Shown: piece by piece, positions 33,762 to 42,255 of the stretch | How the letters are laid out: every line of letters starts with the position of its first letter | How positions within the stretch are numbered: the stretch's first letter is position 1 | DNA from: Amycolatopsis sp. FBCC-B4732 | GTDB lineage: Bacteria; Actinomycetota; Actinomycetes; Mycobacteriales; Pseudonocardiaceae | NCBI RefSeq assembly: GCF_023008405.1 | Contig: NZ_CP095376.1 | Coordinates: 310,001 to 374,000 of the forward strand | Length of the DNA stretch: 64,000 nucleotides | Direction: 5' to 3' | The notes under the pieces: model-generated | What the model saw: only the letters and a program-made list of their open reading frames with translations | What the model was told of the DNA's origin: nothing | The model's database searches: none | Translations under genes and position numbers: made by a program

Positions 33762-35248
33762 GCCTGGGCAAGCTGTACGGCGTCGGCCTCGGCCCCGGCG
33801 ACCCGGAACTGATGACGGTCAAAGCGGCGCGGCTGATCTCCGAGGCGTCGGTGATCGCGTACCACAGCGCGCGGCACGGCCGCAGCATCGCGCGTTCGGT
33901 CGCCGAGCCGTACCTGCGCGAGGGGCAGATCGAGGAGAAGCTCGTCTACCCGGTCACCACGGAGACGACCGACCACCCGGGCGGTTACGAGGGCGCGATC
34001 GCGGACTTCTACGAGCTGAGCGCGAAGCGGCTGGCGGAGCACCTCGACGCGGGCCGCGACGTCGTCCTCCTCTGCGAGGGCGACCCGTTCTTCTACGGCT
34101 CGTACATGTACATGCACGAACGGCTTTCCGGCCGCTTCGAAGCGATCGTCGTCCCGGGGGTCACGTCGGTGAGCGCGGCGTCGTCGGTCCTCGGCCGCCC
34201 CCTGGTCCAGCGCGACGAGGTCCTGACGGTGCTCCCGGGCACCCTCCCGGCCCCGGAACTGGCCCGCCGCCTGGCCGACACCGACGCGGCGGCCGTCCTG
34301 AAGCTGGGCCGCACGTTCTCTTCGGTGCGCGAAGCGTTCGCGGAGGCGGGAAAGCTCGACGACGCGGTGTTCGTCGAGCGGGCGACGTGGGGGCAGCAGC
34401 GGATCGAGCCGCTGGCTTCGGTGGACCCCTCGACGGTGCCGTACTTCTCGCTGGCTCTGCTGCCTTCGCCGGCTTACGCTTCGCGCCAGTCGCCTGCTGT
34501 CGCTCCGGCTTCTGCCGGGTCCGGTGGCGAAGTCGTGGTGGTCGGCCTCGGTCCCGCGGGTCCTGAGTGGCTGACGCCGGAGGCTTCGGCGGAGCTATCC
34601 GAGGCCGAGCACATCGTCGGGTACGGCCCGTATGTCGCGCGGGTGCCCCAAAAGGCGGGCCAGCAGCGGCACGCGTCGGGCAACCGCGTGGAGGCGGACC
34701 GCGCTCGTGAGGCCCTATCCCTGGCCGCGGCCGGTGCCCGGGTGGCGGTGGTGTCTTCGGGCGACCCGGGCGTGTTCGCGATGGCGTCGGCGGTCCTGGA
34801 GCAGGTCGCGGCGGGCCACGGCACGGGCGTCCGGGTCCGCATCGTCCCGGGCGTGACGGCGGCCCAGGCGGCGGCGTCCCGGGTGGGCGCACCGCTGGGG
34901 CACGACTATTGCGTGCTTTCGCTGTCGGACCGCTTGAAGCCGTGGGAGATCATCGAGAAGCGCCTGGACGCGGCGGGAGCGGCGGATCTCGTGCTGGCGC
35001 TGTACAACCCGGCTTCACGCACTCGGACGACTCAGCTGGCCGACGCTCGTGCGGTCCTGCTCCGCCACCGCGCGCCGTCGACTCCGGTGGTGGTCGCGCG
35101 GGATGTGGGCGGCGCGGAGGAGGAGATCCGCGTCACGACCCTCGGGGACCTCGACCCGTCCACAGTGGACATGCGCTGCCTGCTGATCGTGGGCTCGTCC
35201 CGAACCCGCGCGGAGAACGGTATCGTCTGGACCCCGCGCAGCTACTGA
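33758..35248 (+). CDS. cobIJ: Bifunctional precorrin methyltransferase CobI-CobJ
   Basis: The 496-residue fusion has two tetrapyrrole methyltransferase domains. Residues about 1-240 form CobI (precorrin-2 C20-methyltransferase): [18 protein letters not shown] and [20 protein letters not shown]. After a Ser/Ala/Pro linker, residues about 257-496 form CobJ (precorrin-3B C17-methyltransferase, ring contraction): [17 protein letters not shown] and [19 protein letters not shown]. Both use SAM. Such fusions are common in actinobacteria. The gene ends the operon and is followed by a 14-bp stem-loop (35255-35294). Confidence 0.96.
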   Translation: MSLGKLYGVGLGPGDPELMTVKAARLISEASVIAYHSARHGRSIARSVAEPYLREGQIEEKLVYPVTTETTDHPGGYEGAIADFYELSAKRLAEHLDAGRDVVLLCEGDPFFYGSYMYMHERLSGRFEAIVVPGVTSVSAASSVLGRPLVQRDEVLTVLPGTLPAPELARRLADTDAAAVLKLGRTFSSVREAFAEAGKLDDAVFVERATWGQQRIEPLASVDPSTVPYFSLALLPSPAYASRQSPAVAPASAGSGGEVVVVGLGPAGPEWLTPEASAELSEAEHIVGYGPYVARVPQKAGQQRHASGNRVEADRAREALSLAAAGARVAVVSSGDPGVFAMASAVLEQVAAGHGTGVRVRIVPGVTAAQAAASRVGAPLGHDYCVLSLSDRLKPWEIIEKRLDAAGAADLVLALYNPASRTRTTQLADARAVLLRHRAPSTPVVVARDVGGAEEEIRVTTLGDLDPSTVDMRCLLIVGSSRTRAENGIVWTPRSY

Positions 35249-35254
35249 GGAGGC

Positions 35255-35294
35255 GCCTTTGGTCATAACTGTCTTGACAATTATGACCAAAGGC
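35255..35294 (+). terminator. AT-rich terminator-like hairpin after cobIJ
   Basis: A 14-bp perfect stem (GCCTTTGGTCATAA with TTATGACCAAAGGC) closes a 12-base loop that starts 6 bases after the cobIJ stop. Its low GC content is unusual here and continues into the next 200 bases. It probably ends the cobG-cobH-cobIJ transcript. Confidence 0.75.
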
Positions 35295-35490
35295 TCAGAA
35301 TTTCGATCTTCGCCCGGCGAAGAATTTATTTTTCGCATCCCTGAGCCGCTTGAGCTGCAGAGATGGCAATAACAAGATCAACATTAGCCTTTTGGGTAGT
35401 GCTCGAAAACGGCTTCTTGCGGCACACTTGGTCTTCGGTGTCGCGTCCGGTGTTTCAGCTCGGACGCCTTGGTCTTGTGCCGGGAGAGTC

Positions 35491-35706
35491 ATGGGATTTG
35501 TCTTGGTGCTCGCGGGAGTGGCGTTCGTGGGTGTCGTGATCGTTGCTGCGATCGCCGTAATCGTGCGCCGTGGAAATGCGCTGTGGCTGCTCGTGATAGC
35601 GGGTGTGCTGCTGCTTGCGTTGTTCGTGATCGATCGGGGCGATCCAGCCATGCTCGTCGCGCTGGCCGAACTCGTGAGAAGCATCGGCGGCGCGACCGGG
35701 CCATGA
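35491..35706 (+). CDS. Small hypothetical membrane protein
   Basis: The ATG at 35491, preceded by GGGAGAG, gives 71 residues: two hydrophobic helices (GFVLVLAGVAFVGVVIVAAI and ALWLLVIAGVLLLALFVI) separated by a short basic turn and followed by a small amphipathic tail. The local base composition is lower in GC than the surroundings, and codon use is less biased, which could mean recent acquisition. No family recognised. The stretch 35295-35490 in front holds no other convincing gene. Confidence 0.5.
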   Translation: MGFVLVLAGVAFVGVVIVAAIAVIVRRGNALWLLVIAGVLLLALFVIDRGDPAMLVALAELVRSIGGATGP

Positions 35707-35769
35707 TCAGGATTGCCGTTACCGGCCTTTGTGGTGCGACTGGCTCATCGGGACCCGACCAGAAAGTGG

Positions 35770-35812
35770 GAAGGCCACCTTGAAGAACATAGAGTTCCTC
35801 AAGGTGGCCTTC
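35770..35812. terminator. Stem-loop GAAGGCCACCTTGA between convergent genes
   Basis: GAAGGCCACCTTGA (35770-35783) pairs perfectly with TCAAGGTGGCCTTC (35799-35812), and an inner GAAC/GTTC stem closes a five-base loop. It lies between the small membrane protein and the arabinosyltransferase gene and ends 9 bases before the latter's stop. Likely a bidirectional terminator of the same type as the hairpin at 239-289. Confidence 0.7.
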
Positions 35813-35821
35813 ACGACCGCG

Positions 35822-38800
35822 TCAGCGGGTGGGGTCCTTGCCGTTCGGCTGGCGGGGGCCGGGACCCGGGGACCACCAGCCCGGCACCGTCTTCTCGCCG
35901 TGCACCACCGTCGGGGCGATGCCCTCCGTGAACGGCTCGATCTGCAGCAGCTGGCCCCACGACTGGCTCGGCTGCCCGATCAGGTAGCTCGGCACTTCGG
36001 GCTCCTCGGCCAGCTCCTCCAGCCACCCGATCGGCCCGCCGTTCGTCGACGACGCCCACTGGGCCTCGTCCGCCAGGCCGCCCGCCGTGATGCGGTACGC
36101 CGGGACCTGCGAGATGCCGTCGTGGGACGTCACCGGCTGGACGCACGGGTACACGAACGACGCCGGCCAGTCCACGTACACCGGCTTCGAGCCGATGCGG
36201 TCGGTCAGGGTCGTGAACGTCGGGACGCGGGGGGCGGACGCCGCGATCCAGCCGTCCTCCGTGAGGTCGTTGTCGACGATGTTGATGCGGACCGCGTCCG
36301 TCTCCGGGGGGAGGTCGCGCAGGTTGATGCGGGTGTCGTTCCAGCCGCCGGTACCCGCGCCCGGGGGGAGCATGAACTGGCTGCGGACGATCTTCACGCC
36401 GTCCGGGGTGTTGTGGCCGTAGTCGAGGCTGACCGACGTCGGGCGGCGGGCCGCGCCCGCGGTCGCCACCACGACCTGGCCGTCCGCCCGCTTCTCCGTC
36501 AGCGCGTACCAGTCGCTGCGCAGCCGGCCGGCGCGCGTCTCGGGGTCGAGGAAGCTCGACCACATCGGGACCTTCTCCGGCGTGAACCCGTGCGGCGGCT
36601 CGGCCAGCGGGTCCTTGTCGTCGACCGGGCGGGTGTGGAAGCCGGTCTGGACGCGGCCGTTGTCCTGGTCCGGGTTCGGCAGCGGCGAGTTCTCCTGCGG
36701 CTTCTCCGCGACGGTCCGCTGCTCGGACTGCGTGTGCAGGATGCTCGTCGCCGCGTCGCGCTCGACCATCACGTGGTCGGAGAGGTTGCAGCTCTTGCCG
36801 AACAGGTGCCCGACGTTCGCCGCGCCCAGGCTGTAGCTGCCGGCCTGGTTGTGGATCGCCCACGCCATCGTGACGAACTCGCCCGCCGCCACCAGGCCGC
36901 AGACCACCACCAGCGACAGCGACCCGAGCCGCAGCGCGCGCAGCCGGCCCTCCTGCACCGGCGGGGGTGCGTCCGGCCGGTGCGCGCGGACGTTCTCGAC
37001 GAACGCGTATATCCCGGCGATCGCCGCCGCCACCAGCAGGATCGTCGACAGCGGGATGCCGCCGATCGACGGCGCCACGTTCGTCCACTGGACGCCGAGG
37101 CGCGAGACGAACCAGTACGTGTTCGGCCCGGTCGCGGCCAGCGCGGCGACGACCAGCAGCCCGGCCAGGAAGGCTGCCCGGTTGCGCTGGGACCGCAGCA
37201 CGGTCGAGCTGGTCGCGAGCGCGGTCAGTGCCGCCATCGACGCGCCGACCGCGGCGAACGCGCCGAAGTGGTGCGTCCACTTCGTCGGCGTCAGCGCCAG
37301 CAGCAGGAAGAACAACGCCGTCGTGCCGATCAGGCGGCGCGCGGGGCCGAGCGCCGCGCCCTGGATGCGGCCGCGGCGCAGCAGCATCACCAGGCAGGTG
37401 GCGGTGCAGAGGCCGACCAGCAGCACCGGGAAGCGGCGGGGCGCCGAGCCGTCCGGCAGGCTTTCGAACAACAGCTGGTAGCGCGCGAGTTCCTGGAACC
37501 ACGACAGGTTCGGGCCGACCTGGGTGCGGATCCGGGTCGCCTCCTGCACCGTCGCGAACGTCTGGTCGGCGAACACCACGACCAGCACGAGCAGCCCGGC
37601 CGCGGCGACCGGCGCCAGCACCGGCAGCCAGCCGCTCTCGTTCGCGCGCTGGCGCACCAGCTTGAACAGCGGCCGCGCAGCGACCAGGAACGGCGCCACC
37701 GCGAGCAGCCCGGTCGGCGTCGCGGCCAGGGTGAACCCGGCGGCGGTCAGGCCGAGGCAGAGCGGCAGCAGCCGTCGCGTCACCAGCGTGCGCTCGACCG
37801 CGCAGATCGCCAGCAGCGAGCCGAGCGCGGCCACCGGTTCCGGCCGGACGCCGTTGTTGTAGGGCATCCACCAGATCAGGAACACCGTCGCCGCGGCCCA
37901 GCTGGCCGGGCGGCTGGTGCGGATCTGGGTGCCCAGGCGCGGCATCACCTCGCGGCTGATCAGCAGCCAGCTGAGCACGCCGAGCAGGAACGACGGCAGC
38001 CGGATCCACGGCGGCACCGTGCTGACGTGCGTCATCAGCTCGAACACGTGGTAGAACCAGCCGAACGGCGCCTCGGCGACGCCGAACCAGCGGTGGTAGT
38101 TCGTCAGGTAGCCGGTCGATTCGGTGACCCGGGCCATCGTGAGGATGTAGCCGTCGTCCGAGGTCACCGGCCCGATGAAGACCCACGCGCCGAGCGCTGC
38201 GATCACCGTCGCGTCCCGCAGCGTCAGCCGCCACCAGCCGACCGGCGCCCAGCGCGGGGCGCGGCGCGCGAAGCCGGAGTCGCGCCGCCAGACCGCGATC
38301 ATGCAGCCGATCAACGACAGGATGGCGACCACGCCGACGACGATCTTCAGCGCGGTCGGCGACGTCTGGTAGCGCGTGTCCGGCACGACCGAGACGTGCA
38401 GGCCGGCGATCGGGTCCTTGCTCGAGTTGATCGAGGAGTAGATGCCGACGACGCGGGGCCGCACGTCGCCGTTGGCGTGGAAGATCGGCGTCCCGGCCAC
38501 GGCGAGGGTCATCTGCGTCGCGTCGACGTCCAGTTCGACGTCGCACTTCTCGGCGGGCAGCGGCTGCTGGGCGATCTGCTGACCCTGGCTGGAGGCGAGC
38601 AGCACGCCGTTGTCCACGCGCAGCTGCATGCCGACGCCGTTGCCCGACTTCGGGTCGGTGCGGCCGTCCGGCACGGTGGCGAACAGCAGACCCGGGCCGT
38701 TCGTGCGGGCGTCGACCGAGCGGATCGCCGCGCACGGCAGTTCGGCACGCAGGTCCTGGGCCCAGTACCCGGTCAAGGGCGCGTTGACGGAGCGGGTGTC

Positions 38801-38911
38801 GCTGCCGGTCGGCCAGACGACCTCCGCCGTGTCCTGCACCACCGGCAGGAAGGGGAAAGCCAGCGCGCACAAGGCCGAGAGCAACCCCAGCGCTACGGCA
38901 ATCAGACGCAT
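35822..38911 (-). CDS. Cell-wall arabinosyltransferase (Emb family)
   Basis: The 1029-residue GT-C glycosyltransferase has about 13 membrane helices and the extracellular acidic motif Asp252-Asp253 (VTSDDGYILTMAR). The neighbouring segment TGYLTNYHRWFGVAEAPFGW corresponds to the ethambutol-resistance-determining region of mycobacterial Emb proteins, and NNGVRPEPVAALG is the proline motif. The C-terminal ~350 residues are the extracellular carbohydrate-binding region. It transfers arabinose from decaprenylphosphoryl arabinose to arabinogalactan or lipoarabinomannan. It starts 18 bases after the bluB stop but is functionally unrelated. Confidence 0.95.
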   Translation of the reverse strand: MRLIAVALGLLSALCALAFPFLPVVQDTAEVVWPTGSDTRSVNAPLTGYWAQDLRAELPCAAIRSVDARTNGPGLLFATVPDGRTDPKSGNGVGMQLRVDNGVLLASSQGQQIAQQPLPAEKCDVELDVDATQMTLAVAGTPIFHANGDVRPRVVGIYSSINSSKDPIAGLHVSVVPDTRYQTSPTALKIVVGVVAILSLIGCMIAVWRRDSGFARRAPRWAPVGWWRLTLRDATVIAALGAWVFIGPVTSDDGYILTMARVTESTGYLTNYHRWFGVAEAPFGWFYHVFELMTHVSTVPPWIRLPSFLLGVLSWLLISREVMPRLGTQIRTSRPASWAAATVFLIWWMPYNNGVRPEPVAALGSLLAICAVERTLVTRRLLPLCLGLTAAGFTLAATPTGLLAVAPFLVAARPLFKLVRQRANESGWLPVLAPVAAAGLLVLVVVFADQTFATVQEATRIRTQVGPNLSWFQELARYQLLFESLPDGSAPRRFPVLLVGLCTATCLVMLLRRGRIQGAALGPARRLIGTTALFFLLLALTPTKWTHHFGAFAAVGASMAALTALATSSTVLRSQRNRAAFLAGLLVVAALAATGPNTYWFVSRLGVQWTNVAPSIGGIPLSTILLVAAAIAGIYAFVENVRAHRPDAPPPVQEGRLRALRLGSLSLVVVCGLVAAGEFVTMAWAIHNQAGSYSLGAANVGHLFGKSCNLSDHVMVERDAATSILHTQSEQRTVAEKPQENSPLPNPDQDNGRVQTGFHTRPVDDKDPLAEPPHGFTPEKVPMWSSFLDPETRAGRLRSDWYALTEKRADGQVVVATAGAARRPTSVSLDYGHNTPDGVKIVRSQFMLPPGAGTGGWNDTRINLRDLPPETDAVRINIVDNDLTEDGWIAASAPRVPTFTTLTDRIGSKPVYVDWPASFVYPCVQPVTSHDGISQVPAYRITAGGLADEAQWASSTNGGPIGWLEELAEEPEVPSYLIGQPSQSWGQLLQIEPFTEGIAPTVVHGEKTVPGWWSPGPGPRQPNGKDPTR

Positions 38912-38929
38912 CGGCGCAACGCTAACGGG

Positions 38930-39589
38930 TCAGCGGTCGGCGGCTGACGCAGCCCCCGGATCACGTGGGGTGAACCGCCCGTGGTGGACCGCCTCCGTCA
39001 GGGGACGGCGGTTGCGCCAGCCGTGGCGCTCCAGGTCCGGCACGCTCTCGAGCCGGCTCACCGGGCCCACGCAGAGCCACGCGACCGGCCGGACGCCGTC
39101 CGGGATGCCCAGCAGCTCGCTCAGGAACGGCTCCCGGTAGAAGCTCACCCAGCCGACGCCGAGGCCTTCCGCGGTGGCGGCGAGCCACAGGTTCTGGATG
39201 GCCAGGCACACCGAGTACAGGCCGGCGTCGGCGATGGCGTGCCTGCCGAGCACGTCGGGCGCGCCGCGGGCCGGGTCGTAGGTGACGACGATGCCGAGGC
39301 TCGACTCGAGGATGCCCTCGATCTTGATGTTCGCGAAGGTGCCGGCGCGGTGCTCGGCCAGCTGCGCGGCGAACACCTCGCGCTCTTCGTGGACGTGCTT
39401 CGCGAACTTCTCGCGCGTCGGGTGGTCGTCGACCAGCACGAAGTCCCAGGGCTGGGTGAGCCCGACGCTGGGCGCGGCGTGCGCGGCTTCCAGGACCCTC
39501 GTCAGAGTCGCTTCCGGGACGGGCGCGCCGGTGAACTCGCCGCGGACGTCCCGCCGCTTGCGCAGGACTTCGTAGAACTCTTCGATCAT
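38930..39589 (-). CDS. bluB: 5,6-dimethylbenzimidazole synthase BluB
   Basis: The start at 39589 overlaps the cobK stop (ATGA), giving 219 residues; an upstream ATG at 39604 is less likely. The protein is nitroreductase-like with BluB motifs: EVLRKRRDVRGEF, AAHAAPSVGLTQPWDF, AIQNLWLAATAEGLGVGWVSF and GIPDGVRPVAWLCVG. BluB fragments reduced FMN with oxygen to make the lower ligand of cobalamin. Its place at the end of the cobL-cobK operon supports this over a general nitroreductase. Confidence 0.93.
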   Translation of the reverse strand: MIEEFYEVLRKRRDVRGEFTGAPVPEATLTRVLEAAHAAPSVGLTQPWDFVLVDDHPTREKFAKHVHEEREVFAAQLAEHRAGTFANIKIEGILESSLGIVVTYDPARGAPDVLGRHAIADAGLYSVCLAIQNLWLAATAEGLGVGWVSFYREPFLSELLGIPDGVRPVAWLCVGPVSRLESVPDLERHGWRNRRPLTEAVHHGRFTPRDPGAASAADR

Positions 39590-40305
39590 CGGTGCAGCAC
39601 CCATTCGACGGCTTCCGGGACGGTCGCGGCGGTCTCGGTCACCGGCCGCGGCGGGCGCCGGACGACCAGGACGGGCTTGCCCAGCTCCCGGGCCGCGGTC
39701 AGCTTCGCGCTGGTCCGGCCGCCGCCGGAGTCCTTGGTGACCAGGACGTCGACGCGGCCGAGCAGCTCACGCTCGGCGGCCACTTCGTACGGCCCGCGGG
39801 CGAGGATCAGCTCGTGGTGGCGCGGCAGCGGCGGCTCGGGCGGGTCGACGCAGCGGATCAGGAACCACAGGTCGTCGAGGTGCGCGAAGGCGGGCAGCCC
39901 TTGGCGGCCGCTGGTGAGGAACACGCGCTTCCCCAGGCCGGGGAGCTTTTTCGCGGCGTCGGCGAGGTCGTCCGCCCAGTGCCAGACGTCCCCCGGGCCC
40001 GGCTGCCAGCCCGGGCGGGCGAGCCGCAGCAGGGGAGTGCCGGTGATCCCGGCCGCCTTCGCCGCGTTGGCGCCGATGCGTTCGGCGAAGGGGTGCGTGG
40101 CGTCCACGACGGCTTTCACTGCGTTCTCGCGGAGCCACGCCGCGAGTCCTTCTGCGCCGCCGAAGCCGCCTACGCGCACTTCGCCGACGGGCAGCCGTGG
40201 CCGCGCCACGCGTCCCGCGAGCGAAGAGACAACGCGGACTTCGCGCGCTGTCAGGTCTTCGGCGAGCTCCCGCGCTTCGCCGGTGCCGCCGAGGATGAGG
40301 ATCAC
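39586..40305 (-). CDS. cobK: Precorrin-6A reductase CobK
   Basis: The GTG at 40305 overlaps the preceding stop (GTGA), giving 239 residues. CobK motifs are VILILGGTGEARELAEDL (NADPH-binding start), VDATHPFAERIGANAAKA, RVFLTSGRQGL and VLVTKDSGGGRTSAKL. The enzyme reduces precorrin-6A to precorrin-6B using NADPH. It is coupled upstream to a Gfo/Idh/MocA oxidoreductase and downstream to bluB. Confidence 0.95.
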   Translation of the reverse strand: MILILGGTGEARELAEDLTAREVRVVSSLAGRVARPRLPVGEVRVGGFGGAEGLAAWLRENAVKAVVDATHPFAERIGANAAKAAGITGTPLLRLARPGWQPGPGDVWHWADDLADAAKKLPGLGKRVFLTSGRQGLPAFAHLDDLWFLIRCVDPPEPPLPRHHELILARGPYEVAAERELLGRVDVLVTKDSGGGRTSAKLTAARELGKPVLVVRRPPRPVTETAATVPEAVEWVLHR

Positions 40306-41318
40306 CGGGGACGTCCGTACCCGACGGCCTCGCGCCACCGGTCGAGAGTTCGCAGGTTGGCCAGGGTTTCGGCCCAGGTCAGCTCGGGGGCCTGCCGGTT
40401 CCCGACGTGCGTGGCGACGTGGTCGGCTTCGCGCGCGAAGACACCCTGGGTCGCTTCGACCTCGATGACCTCCGGTTCGCCGCCGGCCGGCGTCAGGATG
40501 ATCTGCGACGTGCCCGGCGTCCGCAGCGGGTGGATCCACGCGGGCCGCGGGATGTGGAGGTGCCCGCGCGAGCCGTACACGCGGATGCCGTCTTCGCGGG
40601 TCAGGCGGATGCCGCACGAGATCGTCGCGAGGATGTCGCCGGGCAGCCGCAGCAGGCCGGTCGCGTACTCGTCGACGCCGTGCTCGCTCAGCCGGGCCAT
40701 CCCGCTGACTTCGAGCGGCTCGACGACGTCTTCGCCGGTGGCGGCCTGGGCGACGAGCCGGGCGAGCGACGTGCAGTAGCAGCCGACGTCGAGGATCCCG
40801 CCTCCCCCGAGCGCCGGATCGCTGAGGCGGGCGGTCTCTTCGGGGTTGCTGTCGAAGGAGAACGAGGTGTCGACCGCGCGGACTTCGCCGATCGCGCCGC
40901 TCGCGACGAGTTCGGCCAGCCGCCGCGTCTGCGGGTGCAGCCGGTACATGAACCCTTCCATGAGGAAGACGTCGTGCGCCCGCGCGGCGGCGATGACCTC
41001 TTCGGCGTCGGCGGCGGTGAGCGTCAGCGGCTTCTCGCACAGCACGTGCTTGCCCGCCTCGGCGGCGGCGATCGCCCAGTCCTTGTGCAGGGCGTGCGGT
41101 GTCGAGATGTAGACGGCGTCGACGCCGGGGTCGGCGAGGAGGTCTTCGTAGCTGCCGTACGCCTTCGGGATGCCGAACCGCGCGGCGAAGTCCCGCGCCC
41201 GCCCGGCATCTCGCGCGCCGACGGCGGCCAGCGTGCCGTGCTCGCTCTCTTGCACACCCGCGGCGAAGTGGCCGGCGATCGTCCCGGCGGCCAGCAGGCC
41301 CCAGCGCAGTTCCGTCAC
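40302..41318 (-). CDS. Gfo/Idh/MocA family oxidoreductase inside the cob operon
   Basis: The 338-residue protein has an N-terminal Rossmann domain (RWGLLAAGTIAGHFAAGV), the EKPLTL motif (VLCEKPLTLT) typical of the family, and GGGILDVGCYCTSLARLV in the C-terminal substrate domain. Members are NAD(P)-dependent dehydrogenases for sugars and related molecules. Stops and starts overlap both cobM (41315-41318) and cobK (40302-40305), so it is made with cobalamin enzymes. A role in cobalamin synthesis is not established; the substrate is unknown. Confidence 0.9.
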   Translation of the reverse strand: MTELRWGLLAAGTIAGHFAAGVQESEHGTLAAVGARDAGRARDFAARFGIPKAYGSYEDLLADPGVDAVYISTPHALHKDWAIAAAEAGKHVLCEKPLTLTAADAEEVIAAARAHDVFLMEGFMYRLHPQTRRLAELVASGAIGEVRAVDTSFSFDSNPEETARLSDPALGGGGILDVGCYCTSLARLVAQAATGEDVVEPLEVSGMARLSEHGVDEYATGLLRLPGDILATISCGIRLTREDGIRVYGSRGHLHIPRPAWIHPLRTPGTSQIILTPAGGEPEVIEVEATQGVFAREADHVATHVGNRQAPELTWAETLANLRTLDRWREAVGYGRPR

Positions 41319-42076
41319 AACGACTCCGGTTGGTCGGCCCGGTCACGGGCACTCGAGTAGAGGAAGCTGTCGGGGAAGTTCGTGGCGGCCAGCACCCGCC
41401 CGACGAAGATCGTGGCCGCGCGGGTCATCCCGGCTTCGCGGACGAGCGCGGGGAGATCGCCCAGCACCCCGCGCACGACGGTTTCCCCGGGCTGGCTCGC
41501 GAGCGCGACGACGGCCACGGGGCAGTCGGCGCCGTAGTGCGGGACGAGTTCGCCGGCCACCCGCTCGACGTGGTTGATGGCGAGGTGCAGCGCGAGCGTC
41601 GCCCCGGTGGCGGCGAACCCGGCGAGCGTCTCCCCGGGCGGCATCTTGGTGGACCGCGCCTGGACGCGCGTGATGACGAGGCTCTGCCCGATCTCGGGCA
41701 CGGTGAGCTCCCGTTTCAGCGCGGCGGCCGACGCGGCGAAGGCGGGCACGCCGGGAACGACCTCGTACGGGACACCGGCGACGTCGAGCCGCCGCATCTG
41801 TTCGGCGACGGCGCTGTAGAGCGACGGATCCCCGGACGTCAGCCGAGCGACGACCTTCCCGTCCTGGTGCGCACCGACCATCCGCGCGACGATCGCTTCG
41901 AGCGCGAGGTTCGCGGTGTCGATGAGGATCGCCTCCCGCGGGCAGTACGCAAGGAGATCGGTGGGCGTCATGCTGCCGGGGTAGAGGCAGACGCCGCACC
42001 GGGCGAGAAGGTCCCGGCCCCGCACGGTGATGAGGTCGGCGGCACCGGGCCCGGCGCCGATGAAGTGGACGGTCAC
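41315..42076 (-). CDS. cobM: Precorrin-4 C11-methyltransferase CobM
   Basis: The GTG at 42076 gives 253 residues of a tetrapyrrole methyltransferase. Motifs are VHFIGAGPGAADLITVRG, GVCLYPGSMTP, RLTSGDPSLYSAVAEQM and VVPGVPAFAASAAAL. It methylates C-11 of precorrin-4 with SAM to give precorrin-5. Its start overlaps the stop of the 60-residue repeat ORF (GTGA), and its stop overlaps the oxidoreductase start. CobF, the next enzyme, is not in the window. Confidence 0.96.
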   Translation of the reverse strand: MTVHFIGAGPGAADLITVRGRDLLARCGVCLYPGSMTPTDLLAYCPREAILIDTANLALEAIVARMVGAHQDGKVVARLTSGDPSLYSAVAEQMRRLDVAGVPYEVVPGVPAFAASAAALKRELTVPEIGQSLVITRVQARSTKMPPGETLAGFAATGATLALHLAINHVERVAGELVPHYGADCPVAVVALASQPGETVVRGVLGDLPALVREAGMTRAATIFVGRVLAATNFPDSFLYSSARDRADQPESL

Positions 42077-42255
42077 CGGCGGCTCCCGAGGATGCGGCCG
42101 GCGGCGGTGGTTGGCCGCCCGCGTAGACTCGGGCGCGTGCGGCCGGCGGTGGCGGTGGTTGGCCGCCCGCGTGGACTCGGGCGTGTGCGGTGGGTGGTGG
42201 CGGTGGTTGGCCGTGCGCTCAGCCTCGGCCGTGTGCGGCTGCTTTCCGTGCTCAT
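42073..42255 (-). CDS. Putative 60-residue Arg/Thr/Pro repeat protein between cobL and cobM
   Basis: The ATG at 42255 overlaps the cobL stop (ATGA), and the stop at 42073-42075 overlaps the cobM GTG (GTGA), so both ends show translational coupling. The 60-residue product has three 16-residue repeats (residues 7-22, 23-38, 39-54) of the type RTRPSPRGRPTTATAG. It contains 15 Arg and one Glu, so it is highly basic and probably disordered. It may bind RNA or an acidic partner, or only carry ribosomes from cobL to cobM. No family is known to me. Confidence 0.6.
   Translation of the reverse strand: MSTESSRTRPRLSARPTTATTHRTRPSPRGRPTTATAGRTRPSLRGRPTTAAGRILGSRR
42106..42249. repeat. Three 48-bp tandem repeats between cobL and cobM
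   Basis: Copies begin at 42106, 42154 and 42202, each with GGTGGTTGGCCG and a CTCGG..GTGCGG block. The first two are highly similar and the third is diverged. The period is 48 bp, a multiple of three, and keeps the frame of the putative basic small protein encoded on the minus strand (42073-42255). Confidence 0.85.

Noticed and set aside
35729..38947. 1072-residue open frame on the plus strand
   Set aside because: It is antisense to the arabinosyltransferase gene, with no family features.
42106..42249. CRISPR array
   Set aside because: The three units are contiguous with no spacers, and no cas genes are near.
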